Below, piece after piece: positions 54,108 to 63,573 of a stretch of DNA of 64,000 bases. Origin of the DNA: Deltaproteobacteria bacterium (GTDB lineage Bacteria > Myxococcota > Polyangia > Haliangiales > Haliangiaceae); contig JAGSPR010000004.1 of NCBI GenBank assembly GCA_018262455.1, positions 1-64,000 of the forward strand, read 5' to 3'. Below the pieces are notes generated by a model. That model had not been told where the DNA came from and ran no database searches. It worked only from the letters and a program-made list of their open reading frames with translations. Position 1 is the first letter of the stretch. The number at the start of each line of letters is the position of its first letter. A program made the translations under genes and the position numbers.

Positions 54108-56363
54108 ATGGCCACTCCTCCGCTGTTCTCTGTGATCGTGGTCAATACGATCTCGGACGAGATGGTCGATCTGCAACTGCGCTGCCTTTCGGAGCAAGGG
54201 CTAGGCACAGCGCAGTTCGAGTGCATCGTGGTCGATCCTCCTGGGCGAGCGAGATCGCGGCTGAGTCGGAAGTTCGAGTCGACGTTTCATGTGATTCATG
54301 ACGTCCATGACGGGCTCGCGCCAGGTGCGCTCTATGACCGTGCGCTGGCACTCAGCGGAGGAGCGAATCTCGCGTTCCTCGGCTCTCACAATCTCCCCGA
54401 ACCGCGGTGGCTGGAGTCGCTGTCGACCACGCTGACAGCGTCCGGCGACGCGGCCGTCGTGCTGGGGTCGCGCATGTCCTTGCCGGGCGACAGCACCGTC
54501 AGCGACCACGCCGACAGGCTCGCCCGGCTCGCTGGACGAGGTGCTGACGCGCTGTTCCGGGATGACGCCGAGCGAGACTTCAACCAGGTGGCGGCGAGTG
54601 CTGTCGTCGGTGAGCCGCCACTTCGAATCCGAGCACGCCTCGACAAGGAGCTGCGCGAGCTATGTCAGGGAGAGCCCACCAGCTGCTTCGGTGCATACGG
54701 GTTCACGCTGTCAAATTCCGCAGTCGCTCGACAGCGAGTGCTGGACGTCGGCGGTTTCAACACCTGCATGCATACACAATTCGATCGGGAGCTGGCCTTC
54801 CGACTGTGGCAAGCAGGCGGCTCGTTCGTCTTTGCGGGCGGCGGATCTCGGACGATTCACATGCCTCTCAATGGACCAGAGCCACAATGGTCGACGCACG
54901 AAGACGTCATTCATCTACTATTGAGACATCCCTATTCGATCGTATTGCTCATGGAGCTCTGGGCTCACTACGTCACTCAAGGGATCGAGCCCCCTGACGA
55001 GGGGCTGCGATCGCTGCGCGGACTTGCCCGGACGATCGTCGATGGCCGGCTCGAGCTAGCTACCGAGTACAACGCGATCCTTGGCAAGACACCCTATCTC
55101 GAGATCGACGTCGATCAGCAAGACTTCATCAGCTCGCTCAGCGCGTCCCGTAAGATTCCAGAGCACGTCATTGCCGGGTATGTCGAACAGGCCATCAAGG
55201 AGGGAATCATCAGAGTCCGCCGCCAAGGCAGGACTTATCTTGATTTCACGCATACTCACAACTGGATGGACAGCCGAGTCAAGTTCTCCCCCGAATCGCG
55301 CGCCCCGTTTCGCTGGCCACTGTTGAACTACGCCCATCTGGCGCAGCCGGCCGACTTCGACACTCGCACGGTGTTTCAGCGCAGCCGTGATCCCCGCGAC
55401 CTGTTTCGCATTCACTGCAAGGGCGACTACAAGGTCAGCATTCCGAGTGCGGCACTCCAGGGCAATGCAGCCACCCTTTGCATGCCACTTCCGATCGAAC
55501 ACCGTCTCCAGCGAGACGTGAAGATCACCTCCACATACCCAGCAAGCTTGACCTCGCTCATCGACTGGAAGCTTGGCATGATCACGAATATCCCCGTGCG
55601 GCCCAACGGCGAACCGGACATCGTATTTGGGTATGAGTTTGAGTATGTCTTGCATGAAGAGGCTGCAATCAGACGAGAGGCACCCGCGGAAGCCCCTCCC
55701 GATCTCGCTAACTTTCTCCACGTCGACATGTCTGAAGCCACGCGCGGCCACGCGAAGCAGTTACTCGCGCTCATCGGGGCAAACCCAGAGCGCGAGCCGT
55801 TTGAAAACGCTCGCTCGATCTACCGCTGGATCCAGAGCAACATTCTCTTTGCACTTCCGCCCGCTGGTTTTGCCTGCGACATCCTGCGCAGCGGGTTGGG
55901 CGAGTGTGGAACGCAGTCAGGGTTGTTCGTTGGCTTGTGCCGTTTGCTGGGCATACCTGCGCGCGGTTGCGTCGGCGACCATTTCAAGAGGGTGTTTGGA
56001 CCGGCCCAGCGAACGGTCGAAGCCGAGACCATGTCGAACGGGGATGCCCCGGTGTTTCACTCCTGGGCGGAGTTCTACTCTCCGCCACATGGGTGGGTCT
56101 CGGTCGAGATCGCGGGCACTGGAAAGAAGGCGATCAGCGCAACCGTGGTCCCGGATGCCGACCTGCGTGGCGCCATCCACCACGGGATCGAGGCTTTCGA
56201 GAACGAGCAGTTCGGTGACATGATTCCTCTGAGGATTTTCGTCAGCGACGAGGTCTTCGTGCGCCCGACATTTCCATGCCTCCAGGACCCCACCGATCGA
56301 GCGCTCCAGCAGAGGATCTTTCGCGCAACCTCCCACCGCATCCGATATGCGTTTTCCATCTAG
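54108..56363 (+). CDS. GT2-like glycosyltransferase fused to a transglutaminase-like domain
   Basis: 751 aa, no signal peptide. Residues 1-290: GT-A fold (FSVIVVNTIS, IVVDPPG, GALYDRALALSGGANLAFLGSHNLPEPRWLESL), but the metal-binding D-x-D appears as GSHN, so transfer activity is doubtful. Residues 290-560: unknown linker domain with several aromatic strands. Residues 570-720: transglutaminase core with WIQSNILF, GLGECGTQSGLFVGLCRLLGIPARG (Cys600) and FHSWAEFYSPPHGWVSVE (His651, then Glu667 where the family has Asp). Members of this fold form or break amide bonds, and homologues join aminoacyl groups in natural-product assembly. Codon use is much more AT-rich than elsewhere. The next gene starts 14 nt after the stop. 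Confidence 0.75.
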   Translation: MATPPLFSVIVVNTISDEMVDLQLRCLSEQGLGTAQFECIVVDPPGRARSRLSRKFESTFHVIHDVHDGLAPGALYDRALALSGGANLAFLGSHNLPEPRWLESLSTTLTASGDAAVVLGSRMSLPGDSTVSDHADRLARLAGRGADALFRDDAERDFNQVAASAVVGEPPLRIRARLDKELRELCQGEPTSCFGAYGFTLSNSAVARQRVLDVGGFNTCMHTQFDRELAFRLWQAGGSFVFAGGGSRTIHMPLNGPEPQWSTHEDVIHLLLRHPYSIVLLMELWAHYVTQGIEPPDEGLRSLRGLARTIVDGRLELATEYNAILGKTPYLEIDVDQQDFISSLSASRKIPEHVIAGYVEQAIKEGIIRVRRQGRTYLDFTHTHNWMDSRVKFSPESRAPFRWPLLNYAHLAQPADFDTRTVFQRSRDPRDLFRIHCKGDYKVSIPSAALQGNAATLCMPLPIEHRLQRDVKITSTYPASLTSLIDWKLGMITNIPVRPNGEPDIVFGYEFEYVLHEEAAIRREAPAEAPPDLANFLHVDMSEATRGHAKQLLALIGANPEREPFENARSIYRWIQSNILFALPPAGFACDILRSGLGECGTQSGLFVGLCRLLGIPARGCVGDHFKRVFGPAQRTVEAETMSNGDAPVFHSWAEFYSPPHGWVSVEIAGTGKKAISATVVPDADLRGAIHHGIEAFENEQFGDMIPLRIFVSDEVFVRPTFPCLQDPTDRALQQRIFRATSHRIRYAFSI

Positions 56364-56377
56364 CGAAAGGAGAACCC

Positions 56378-57580
56378 ATGGCTCCGCTCGCGACCAAAGG
56401 TGACAGTTCCACGACGGCACGCTCGATCTCCTCGTCACTCCAGATCCTCGATGAGAAGCTGGCTGCAGTCTGGTTTCCAGAGGCAGAGGTTCCGACGTAT
56501 CAGCTCGTCGTGACAGCCCCCGTGGGTGGCGGCGGCGGGACGTGGACGTGGCATCCCACCGAAGGCATGACCGAGGGAGCAACGCGTCCGCCGACATGTC
56601 GCCTGGTGCTCGACCACGAAGCGCTCGCGAACCTGGTGGACGGGACCGTGACCTGCGATGACCTGGTGGATCGGCGAGCGCTCCAGATGAGTGGCTACTA
56701 CACGGATTGGTCGGCGTTTCTGTCCGCGTTTCTCGACGACAAGGGCCGCCAGCTCGTCACGATCGACCGCGCGAGACATCCGAGTACCCGCGCGAAGGCG
56801 CTCGCGCTGCAGCGCGCCGACGCGATGTTCAAGGAGTTGACGAACGACGATGCAGCACTCGCCCGGCTCCGCCGGATGCTCGTGATGTGGCGCGACCACG
56901 ACCTCGATGAGCTGCTGCCGGACCACTCGCAGCTGATCCCGTTCCCCGACGCGAAGCTCACGCCGTGGAGCGAATACGCAGTTTCCCAGGAGATCAGTAG
57001 CCTCGTCGCCGAAAACCTTCCCGCGTTGCAGGCCGAAGCCCGTCAGTTCGCGACTGGCGAGGTGCACGCGCCCACGTACGGGCATCGCGCTGATGGCGAC
57101 TCGGAGCCGCTGTTCTACAACGCGCCCAAGGGCTGGAGGAGCTACTGGCTCCTGAGCCTCTATCGCAAGAGACCCGAGGCGGTGTTTGCCAAGCTCCCCG
57201 TGACGAGTCGGATCGTGGACGAGCTGTCAAGTCGGCACAGCATGGTGCACATGGCCTATCTGCTCATGGAGCCGGGCTCCCAGCTGCGATCGCACACCGA
57301 CGGGGGATCGCTGTTCTACCAATCGTATTGTCCGATCATCGCGCCGGCAGGATCCTACGTCGAGATCCTCGGCGAGCGGATTCCTCTTCAAGCGGGCAAG
57401 ACGCTGGCCTTCAGCGACGCCTTCGTGCACTCCGCCGGCAACAACGGATCGAGCCTCCGCGTCGTGCTGTCGATCATCTACCCGAACCCACAGCTCACCG
57501 CGCTCGAGCAAACGTGCCTGCGTCGCCTGCAGGACATCTTGCCGAAGGGCACGCTGATCTACTCGGGCGAATACGATTGA
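56378..57580 (+). CDS. 2-Oxoglutarate/Fe(II) hydroxylase (aspartyl/asparaginyl beta-hydroxylase-like) with SCP2-like N-domain
   Basis: 400 aa. Start ATG 56378 has AAAGGAG upstream. Residues 25-130 look like an SCP2-type domain (CRLVLDHEALANLVDGTVTCDDLVDRRALQMSG...), which in other proteins binds lipids or acyl-CoA. Residues about 200-390 are the hydroxylase: LLMEPGSQLRSHTDGG (iron ligand H-x-D), ILGERIPLQAGKTLAFSDAFVHSAGN (second His) and SSLRVVLSIIYPNP (Arg for the 2-oxoglutarate carboxylate), close to the PF05118 pattern. It likely hydroxylates an amino acid or peptide. Co-transcribed with the fusion protein, so both may act on one substrate. Confidence 0.75.
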   Translation: MAPLATKGDSSTTARSISSSLQILDEKLAAVWFPEAEVPTYQLVVTAPVGGGGGTWTWHPTEGMTEGATRPPTCRLVLDHEALANLVDGTVTCDDLVDRRALQMSGYYTDWSAFLSAFLDDKGRQLVTIDRARHPSTRAKALALQRADAMFKELTNDDAALARLRRMLVMWRDHDLDELLPDHSQLIPFPDAKLTPWSEYAVSQEISSLVAENLPALQAEARQFATGEVHAPTYGHRADGDSEPLFYNAPKGWRSYWLLSLYRKRPEAVFAKLPVTSRIVDELSSRHSMVHMAYLLMEPGSQLRSHTDGGSLFYQSYCPIIAPAGSYVEILGERIPLQAGKTLAFSDAFVHSAGNNGSSLRVVLSIIYPNPQLTALEQTCLRRLQDILPKGTLIYSGEYD

Positions 57581-57650
57581 CGACAGCCGGTTCCGACTCG
57601 AACGGATGCCGCTTCGCGCTGCCACGACCCGCACGTTGACGCGCAGGTGG

Positions 57651-57656
57651 TACGGT
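57651..57656 (+). promoter_or_regulatory. -10 element TACGGT, leaderless arrangement
   Basis: TACGGT ends 7 nt before ATG 57664. No Shine-Dalgarno between. Confidence 0.3.
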
Positions 57657-57663
57657 GCCCGTG

Positions 57664-59301
57664 ATGGTGGCCGAGCCGGCCGAGCGCCGAGACCAGGGTC
57701 GGCCAGCCGATGCTGGTGGGCAGGGCATGTCCAGCCTCGCCGTACGCGGCCTGCGCGTCGCGCTCCCCGATGGCCGCGTGCTCATCGACGAGGTCGATCT
57801 GGAGATCGGCGCGGGCGAGGTGGTCGTGCTGCTCGGTGGCTCGGGCGCCGGCAAGTCGACGTTCGCGCGCGTGCTGTTCGAGCGCGAAGAGCTCGACGCG
57901 GCGGGCTTCGAGGTCGTGGCGGCGCAGCTCGATCTCGATCGCGGGCAGCTCGGGCTCGTGCCGCAGCGCGGGGCGCTGTTCGATCACCTCGATGTCCGCG
58001 GCAACCTCGAGCTCGCGCTGCGCCACGCGGGCCGCAGCACTGACGAGGTCCCGGACTGGCTGGCCCGCGTCGGGCTCGATCGCGCGCTCGCGGAGCCGGG
58101 CACGTCGGTGACGAAGCTGTCGGGTGGACAGGCCCAGCGCGTCGCCGTCGCGCGCGTGCTCGCGAGCCGCCGCAAGCTGCTGTTCCTCGACGAGCCGTCG
58201 GTCGGGCTCGATCCGCATCGCGTCCGCGTGCTCGCGCGGCTGATCCGCGAGCAGGTCAAGTCGCTCGGGATCTCGGCGATCGTCGTCACCCATGACGTGG
58301 CACTCGCGGCGGGCGTCGCCGATCGGCTGTTCCTGCTGTCGCTCGAGAACCGCAAGCTCGAGCAGCTGTTCGCCGACCGCTGGCCAGGCGCGCTCGAGGA
58401 TCCAGGCCACGAGCCCGAGGCGCGGGGCCGCTGGATCGTCGAGCTCGAGGCCACGCTCGTGTCGCACCTGGCCGAGCACGGCGATCGCGCCCCGCCGCAC
58501 GGGCCCCCACCGGTGCGCCGCGCCTTCACGAAGCTCGCGCGGGCCTGCGAGCCCGTGATCGCGCCGTTCCGGGTCGCGATGATCGCGGCGACGCGCGCTC
58601 CCGTGCAGCTCGTCAAGCACCCTCGCGACTTCGCGATCATCGCGAGACGGGTCGTGGCCCAGACGCTGCTCAGGCCCCTGGTGTTCTACGCGATCGTGTC
58701 GACGCTGATCGGCTACACGGTGCTGTTCGTCGTCAGCAAGGTCGGCGGTGCGGGCGTTCGCCCCGATGCGCTGCTGCGCCAGATCGGTGGCAGCCACATC
58801 GTCGCGCTCGCGCCCGCGCTGTCGGCGCTGCTGTTCGTCGCAGCGTCGGGGAGCGCCACCAACGCGTGGCTCGGCTCGATGGGACTCACCAAGCAGACGC
58901 TCGCGCTCGACGCGCTCGGGGTCGATCGCCGGGCCTACCTGTGGGCCCCGGCGTGGCTGGTGACGGCGGTATGCTACCTCGCGGTCGCCGCGCTGTTCGC
59001 GCTCGGGATGATCGTCGGCGGCATGCTCGTGTGCCGCGCGTACGACGTCCCGAACGCCTGGGACCTGCTCACCGGTGACCTGCTCGATCCGCGACCCGAA
59101 CGGCTGCGCTACACCGTGCGCGCGCTGTTCCTCGTCTGGATCTACGCGTGGGGGATCGCGAGCGATGTCGTCGCCAAGGGTGGAGGTCCCAAGCCGGAGG
59201 CCGATGCCGTGACGCGCGGCATGACCGCGAGCGTCGTCGCATGCACGCTGTGGGTCGTCGGCTGGGAGCTCGTCACCGTCGTCGTGGTGTTCGGGTCTTG
59301 A
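57664..59301 (+). CDS. ABC transporter, fused MlaF ATPase and MlaE permease
   Basis: 545 aa from ATG 57664 (GTG 57655 or 57661 and ATG 57727 are alternatives). The ATPase spans about residues 20-240: Walker A LLGGSGAGKST, signature LSGGQAQRVAVA, Walker B LLFLDEPSVGLDP and the switch VVTHDVA. After a linker the permease (about 290-545) has the MlaE pattern: FYAIVSTLIGYTVLFVVSK, ALAPALSALLFVAASGSATNAWLGSMGLTKQTLALDALGVDRRAYLWAPA and a C-terminal helix pair. In other bacteria these are separate genes mlaF and mlaE and move phospholipid between membranes. GC returns to the window norm here. Confidence 0.92.
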   Translation: MVAEPAERRDQGRPADAGGQGMSSLAVRGLRVALPDGRVLIDEVDLEIGAGEVVVLLGGSGAGKSTFARVLFEREELDAAGFEVVAAQLDLDRGQLGLVPQRGALFDHLDVRGNLELALRHAGRSTDEVPDWLARVGLDRALAEPGTSVTKLSGGQAQRVAVARVLASRRKLLFLDEPSVGLDPHRVRVLARLIREQVKSLGISAIVVTHDVALAAGVADRLFLLSLENRKLEQLFADRWPGALEDPGHEPEARGRWIVELEATLVSHLAEHGDRAPPHGPPPVRRAFTKLARACEPVIAPFRVAMIAATRAPVQLVKHPRDFAIIARRVVAQTLLRPLVFYAIVSTLIGYTVLFVVSKVGGAGVRPDALLRQIGGSHIVALAPALSALLFVAASGSATNAWLGSMGLTKQTLALDALGVDRRAYLWAPAWLVTAVCYLAVAALFALGMIVGGMLVCRAYDVPNAWDLLTGDLLDPRPERLRYTVRALFLVWIYAWGIASDVVAKGGGPKPEADAVTRGMTASVVACTLWVVGWELVTVVVVFGS

Positions 59302-60881
59302 GGGCGCTCGTCGGGCTCGCGATCGTCGTGGCCCACGCGGTGGCGTTCGTGGTCTATGTCCCGCAGTGTCGGCGTCCCGAGCTCGTGCTCGAGGTCGAGC
59401 CCCAGCTCGCCGCCGGGAGCGCGCAGCCCGCGGGGCGGTTGCCGCCCGGCCTCGACGATCGCGTGCACCGCGAGTCCGCCGGCACGTCGAACGGAACCGG
59501 GTTGCGCCACACCCGCTATGTCGTCGATTACCGCGGCGGGTTCACGCGCGAGGTTGGCGTCTCCGGCCTCGTCGGGCCATTCCAGGATCCGGAGCGTCCG
59601 GCGTGCAGCGGCCGCGTCGTCGTCGGTCAGCGCCTGCTCGACGATGGCCACGCCGGCCCGGGCACGATCGCGCGCGAGCTGGCGACGAACCTGCAAGCTG
59701 AGCTCGCGGGCGAGAGCTACTTCGGGGTCGGCTCCTACGAGCGAGTCCAGGCGACCTCGCTGCGCTGGGCCGAGCTCGCGGCGCACCCCGACGACGCCGA
59801 CATGATCGGAGGTGCTCCCCACGGCTACGTCCGCGCGACCACGACGCTCGTGTTCGGTCGCGTCGCGATCCCGATCGTGGTCGCGCTCGTCCCCGAGCCG
59901 AGCGCGCGCGAGCTGAGGTTCCGGATCGCGAGCCGCGCGGAGCTCGCGTTCGACAACCGCGTGGCGCAGTGGGTCAGCGACAAGCTCGGCGGCGACAAGC
60001 TGGCGACGCGGCTCGCGCGCCGCCAGATCGAGGGCTCGCTACTCACCGCGCTCGCGCCCCCGCCCCCGTTCGAGCTCCCCGGCGGCGGCAAGCTGACGTT
60101 CGGGTACTGCGACGGGCCTCCGGAGATCGTCGATGGCGTCTCCGGCGCGTTGCCGTTCGCGGTCTCGATCGGGACCGTGGATCGCGATCCTCGGATCCTG
60201 CCACCACGGCTAGGGCCCGCCCCCCACGCCTCGCTCGCCCCCGGCGGCGTGCTCGCGATCGATCTCGATCTCGACGCCGCCAATGCGTTGCTGTTCGAGC
60301 TCTGGCGCACCGGCCTGCTCGATCGCAGGCTCGCCGAGGCAGGCCTCGATCGGCGGTTCAACACCGATCCGATCGTGACCGAGTACCTGTCGCTGAGGAT
60401 CTCGCCACCGGTGCTCGCGCTGCCGCCCGTGCTCGGCACCTCCGGTCACGATCGCCTGCAGCTGTTCGCCGACGCCCGGATCTCGATCCTCGACGGTGAC
60501 ACCCGGACCACGGGCCGGATCTGGGGCGGACTCGACTTCCAGTTCTCGACCCCGGTGGCGGCCGCGAACACGGGGAAGCTCCAGCCGGTCGGTGTCGACC
60601 TCGGCGCCCTCGAGCTGTCCTGCGAGCGGTCCCCGACGCTGCTCGTCCCCTGCTATGCGGATCTCGTGGCCGCGCTCCGCGATCGCGGCGGCGAATTCCA
60701 CGGCGCGCTGACGACCACGTTCGGCGAGCTCCTCGGAGACATCTTCGTCGATCGCCGCGTCGGCGCCTCAGGACTCTCCGCGGATCTCGTGATCCGCGCA
60801 GCATCGCCGAGCGTGAAGGTCGCGAACGGCAACGGCTCGCTGCACCTCGAGCTCGATGCCGCGCTGACATCGCCCCACTAG
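59298..60881 (+). CDS. Exported lipid-carrier-like protein (possible TULIP/BPI-like)
   Basis: 527 aa. The start is TTG 59298, overlapping the TGA of the transporter by two bases, so it is translationally coupled. One N-terminal helix (LVGLAIVVAHAVAFVVYV) anchors or exports it. The rest is strand-rich with an IDLDLDAANALLFELWRTGLLDRRL segment, which resembles the helical element of BPI/LBP-type TULIP domains, and a long alternating hydrophobic strand region that could line a lipid tunnel. No MCE (MlaD) domain is visible and no other mla gene follows, so it may replace MlaD. The TULIP call is tentative. Confidence 0.55.
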   Translation: MRALVGLAIVVAHAVAFVVYVPQCRRPELVLEVEPQLAAGSAQPAGRLPPGLDDRVHRESAGTSNGTGLRHTRYVVDYRGGFTREVGVSGLVGPFQDPERPACSGRVVVGQRLLDDGHAGPGTIARELATNLQAELAGESYFGVGSYERVQATSLRWAELAAHPDDADMIGGAPHGYVRATTTLVFGRVAIPIVVALVPEPSARELRFRIASRAELAFDNRVAQWVSDKLGGDKLATRLARRQIEGSLLTALAPPPPFELPGGGKLTFGYCDGPPEIVDGVSGALPFAVSIGTVDRDPRILPPRLGPAPHASLAPGGVLAIDLDLDAANALLFELWRTGLLDRRLAEAGLDRRFNTDPIVTEYLSLRISPPVLALPPVLGTSGHDRLQLFADARISILDGDTRTTGRIWGGLDFQFSTPVAAANTGKLQPVGVDLGALELSCERSPTLLVPCYADLVAALRDRGGEFHGALTTTFGELLGDIFVDRRVGASGLSADLVIRAASPSVKVANGNGSLHLELDAALTSPH

Positions 60882-60960
60882 CCGCCCCACTAACCGCCCC
60901 ACCAGGTTCGCCGGCCACAGCCAGCCCCGCACTGGAACTGGCCACGGCGCCAGGGCGGCC

Positions 60961-60966
60961 TACAAT
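60961..60966 (+). promoter_or_regulatory. -10 element TACAAT, leaderless arrangement
   Basis: A near-consensus TACAAT ends exactly 6 nt before GTG 60973. Confidence 0.45.
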
Positions 60967-60972
60967 GGGATC

Positions 60973-61698
60973 GTGGACCGCGACGAATTCCGCGAGGCGT
61001 TGCTCGGCATCATGGAGCGCAAGGTCCACTGGGCCTGGCCCCACTTCACGTCCGGACGGGTCTCCCGTGCGCGACTCCATCTCCACTTCGAGCAGGAGTA
61101 CGCGACCTACGTCCGCGACTTCCCCGTCATGGTCGGGTGGGCCTATGTCCAGTGCCCGATCGCCCTGGTCCGTCGCGACCTCGCCGAGAACCTCTACGAG
61201 GAGGAGACCGGCGGCGTGGTCGCCGGGCGGCCGCATCCCGAGCTGTTCCTCGAGTACCCGCGCGGGCTCGGCATGGACCTCGCGCGGTTCGAGGCGGTCG
61301 AGCTGTTACCCGCGGCGCGCCGCTACCGCGAAGTGCTCGACGACCACACCCAGCGTCGCGGCTGGTCGCAGGCCTGCGCGGTCACCACGATCTTCGTCGA
61401 GGGCACCGATCACGAGCGCGGCGAGCTCGACGCCTCGGCCCCGCGCCGGCCCGCTCCCCCGCTCGAGGCGCATCCGCTCGTCGTCCACTATGACCTGCCG
61501 CTCGAGTCGCTCGCGCTCACGAAGGCGCACCGTCGGGTCGAAGGCAGTCACCGCGCGGCGGCGTGGCGGATCGTGCTCGATCACATCCCAGCAGCCGACC
61601 GCCCCGGCGTCGTCGACGCGATGACCACGACGCTGACCGCCTGGCTCGCCTACCGCGACGAGGTCGCGGCCGCCTGCGGCCTGGGGTCACGAGCCTGA
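60973..61698 (+). CDS. Heme-oxygenase-like iron-containing redox enzyme (TenA/PqqC/HDO superfamily)
   Basis: 241 aa, all-helical. The motif ENLYEEETGG..AGRPHPELF (about residues 77-97) matches the E-x-x-E-E...H ligand stretch of PqqC/CADD and heme-oxygenase-like diiron oxidases. A later VEGSHRAAAW, about 100 residues on, may supply the second Glu/His set. Members use a diiron or cofactor-free centre for oxidative chemistry in small-molecule or thiamine metabolism, so the reaction is open. It stands alone with its own promoter; convergent with the VWA gene, 3 nt between stops. Confidence 0.75.
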   Translation: MDRDEFREALLGIMERKVHWAWPHFTSGRVSRARLHLHFEQEYATYVRDFPVMVGWAYVQCPIALVRRDLAENLYEEETGGVVAGRPHPELFLEYPRGLGMDLARFEAVELLPAARRYREVLDDHTQRRGWSQACAVTTIFVEGTDHERGELDASAPRRPAPPLEAHPLVVHYDLPLESLALTKAHRRVEGSHRAAAWRIVLDHIPAADRPGVVDAMTTTLTAWLAYRDEVAAACGLGSRA

Positions 61699-61701
61699 CC
61701 C

Positions 61702-62484
61702 CTAGTTGCTGAAGCCCCCGAGCTGCGCGCCCTGCGACGCGCGGACCGCGGACTGCGAGAACACCGCGAACGCACGCCGGATCTCGCTCGCGCTGTTGCC
61801 CGGCGTCAGGACCCAGCGATCCGGGATGCCCATGGCTCGAAACACGGCCTTGAAGTCGGTCGTGCCGTCGCTGATGCCCATCGCAGCGACGATGTGGTTC
61901 TCGTGCGCGAGCATGTCGTCGACGATCGCCTTGATGTCGGCGGGCTTGCAGCGGGTCGAGCCGTAGTCGCCGCCATCGGTGATGATCAGCGTGACCGTGC
62001 GGACCGCGATGCCGGCCTGCGCGAGCTCCTGCGACTTCGCGATGACCGTGCCGAGCACGACGGCCGCCTGATCGTAGAGCGGCGTGCCGAGGCTGGGCGC
62101 GTAGTTCGCGGCGGTCATCCTCACGGCGTGCTCGAGCGCGGTGTACGGCGTCAGCACGAAGCCGTTGAGGTAGCGCGTGTGGGCGAGCACCTCGCCGGCT
62201 TGCCTGGAGCCGCCGAGTGCCTCGAGCACGAAGTTGTGGCCATCGCGCACCGCATCGGTGTTGCCAGCGCCCGCGATCGACTGCGAGTCGTCGGGCATCA
62301 TCGTGACGAGCACCACCTCGCTCGAGCCGACATCATCGATCGTGCAGCCGAGGCCCGCCTGGATCTGCGCGCCCACATCGACCAGATCGAGGGTGGCCAG
62401 CGACTTCGCCGACAGCGTCCCGGTGCCGTGCGCGTCCTCGAGCAGCTTCTTGACCTTCTTGTCGTCGTCCTGATGATTGCTCAT
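61702..62484 (-). CDS. VWA-domain protein, MIDAS site present
   Basis: 260 aa, no signal peptide. Residues in VLVTMMPDDSQSIAG give the MIDAS D-x-S-x-S; TPLYD supplies the Thr and ITDGGDYGS the second acidic group. VWA domains bind protein partners through a metal ion. ATG 62484 has GAGGAG 6 nt before, and the upstream gene's TGA merges with this Shine-Dalgarno. It is the last gene of an operon with the isochorismatase-like gene. Confidence 0.82.
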   Translation of the reverse strand: MSNHQDDDKKVKKLLEDAHGTGTLSAKSLATLDLVDVGAQIQAGLGCTIDDVGSSEVVLVTMMPDDSQSIAGAGNTDAVRDGHNFVLEALGGSRQAGEVLAHTRYLNGFVLTPYTALEHAVRMTAANYAPSLGTPLYDQAAVVLGTVIAKSQELAQAGIAVRTVTLIITDGGDYGSTRCKPADIKAIVDDMLAHENHIVAAMGISDGTTDFKAVFRAMGIPDRWVLTPGNSASEIRRAFAVFSQSAVRASQGAQLGGFSN

Positions 62485-62494
62485 GTGATTCTCC

Positions 62495-63559
<1,065 letters not shown>

Positions 63560-63573
63560 GGTCAGGGCTCCTT

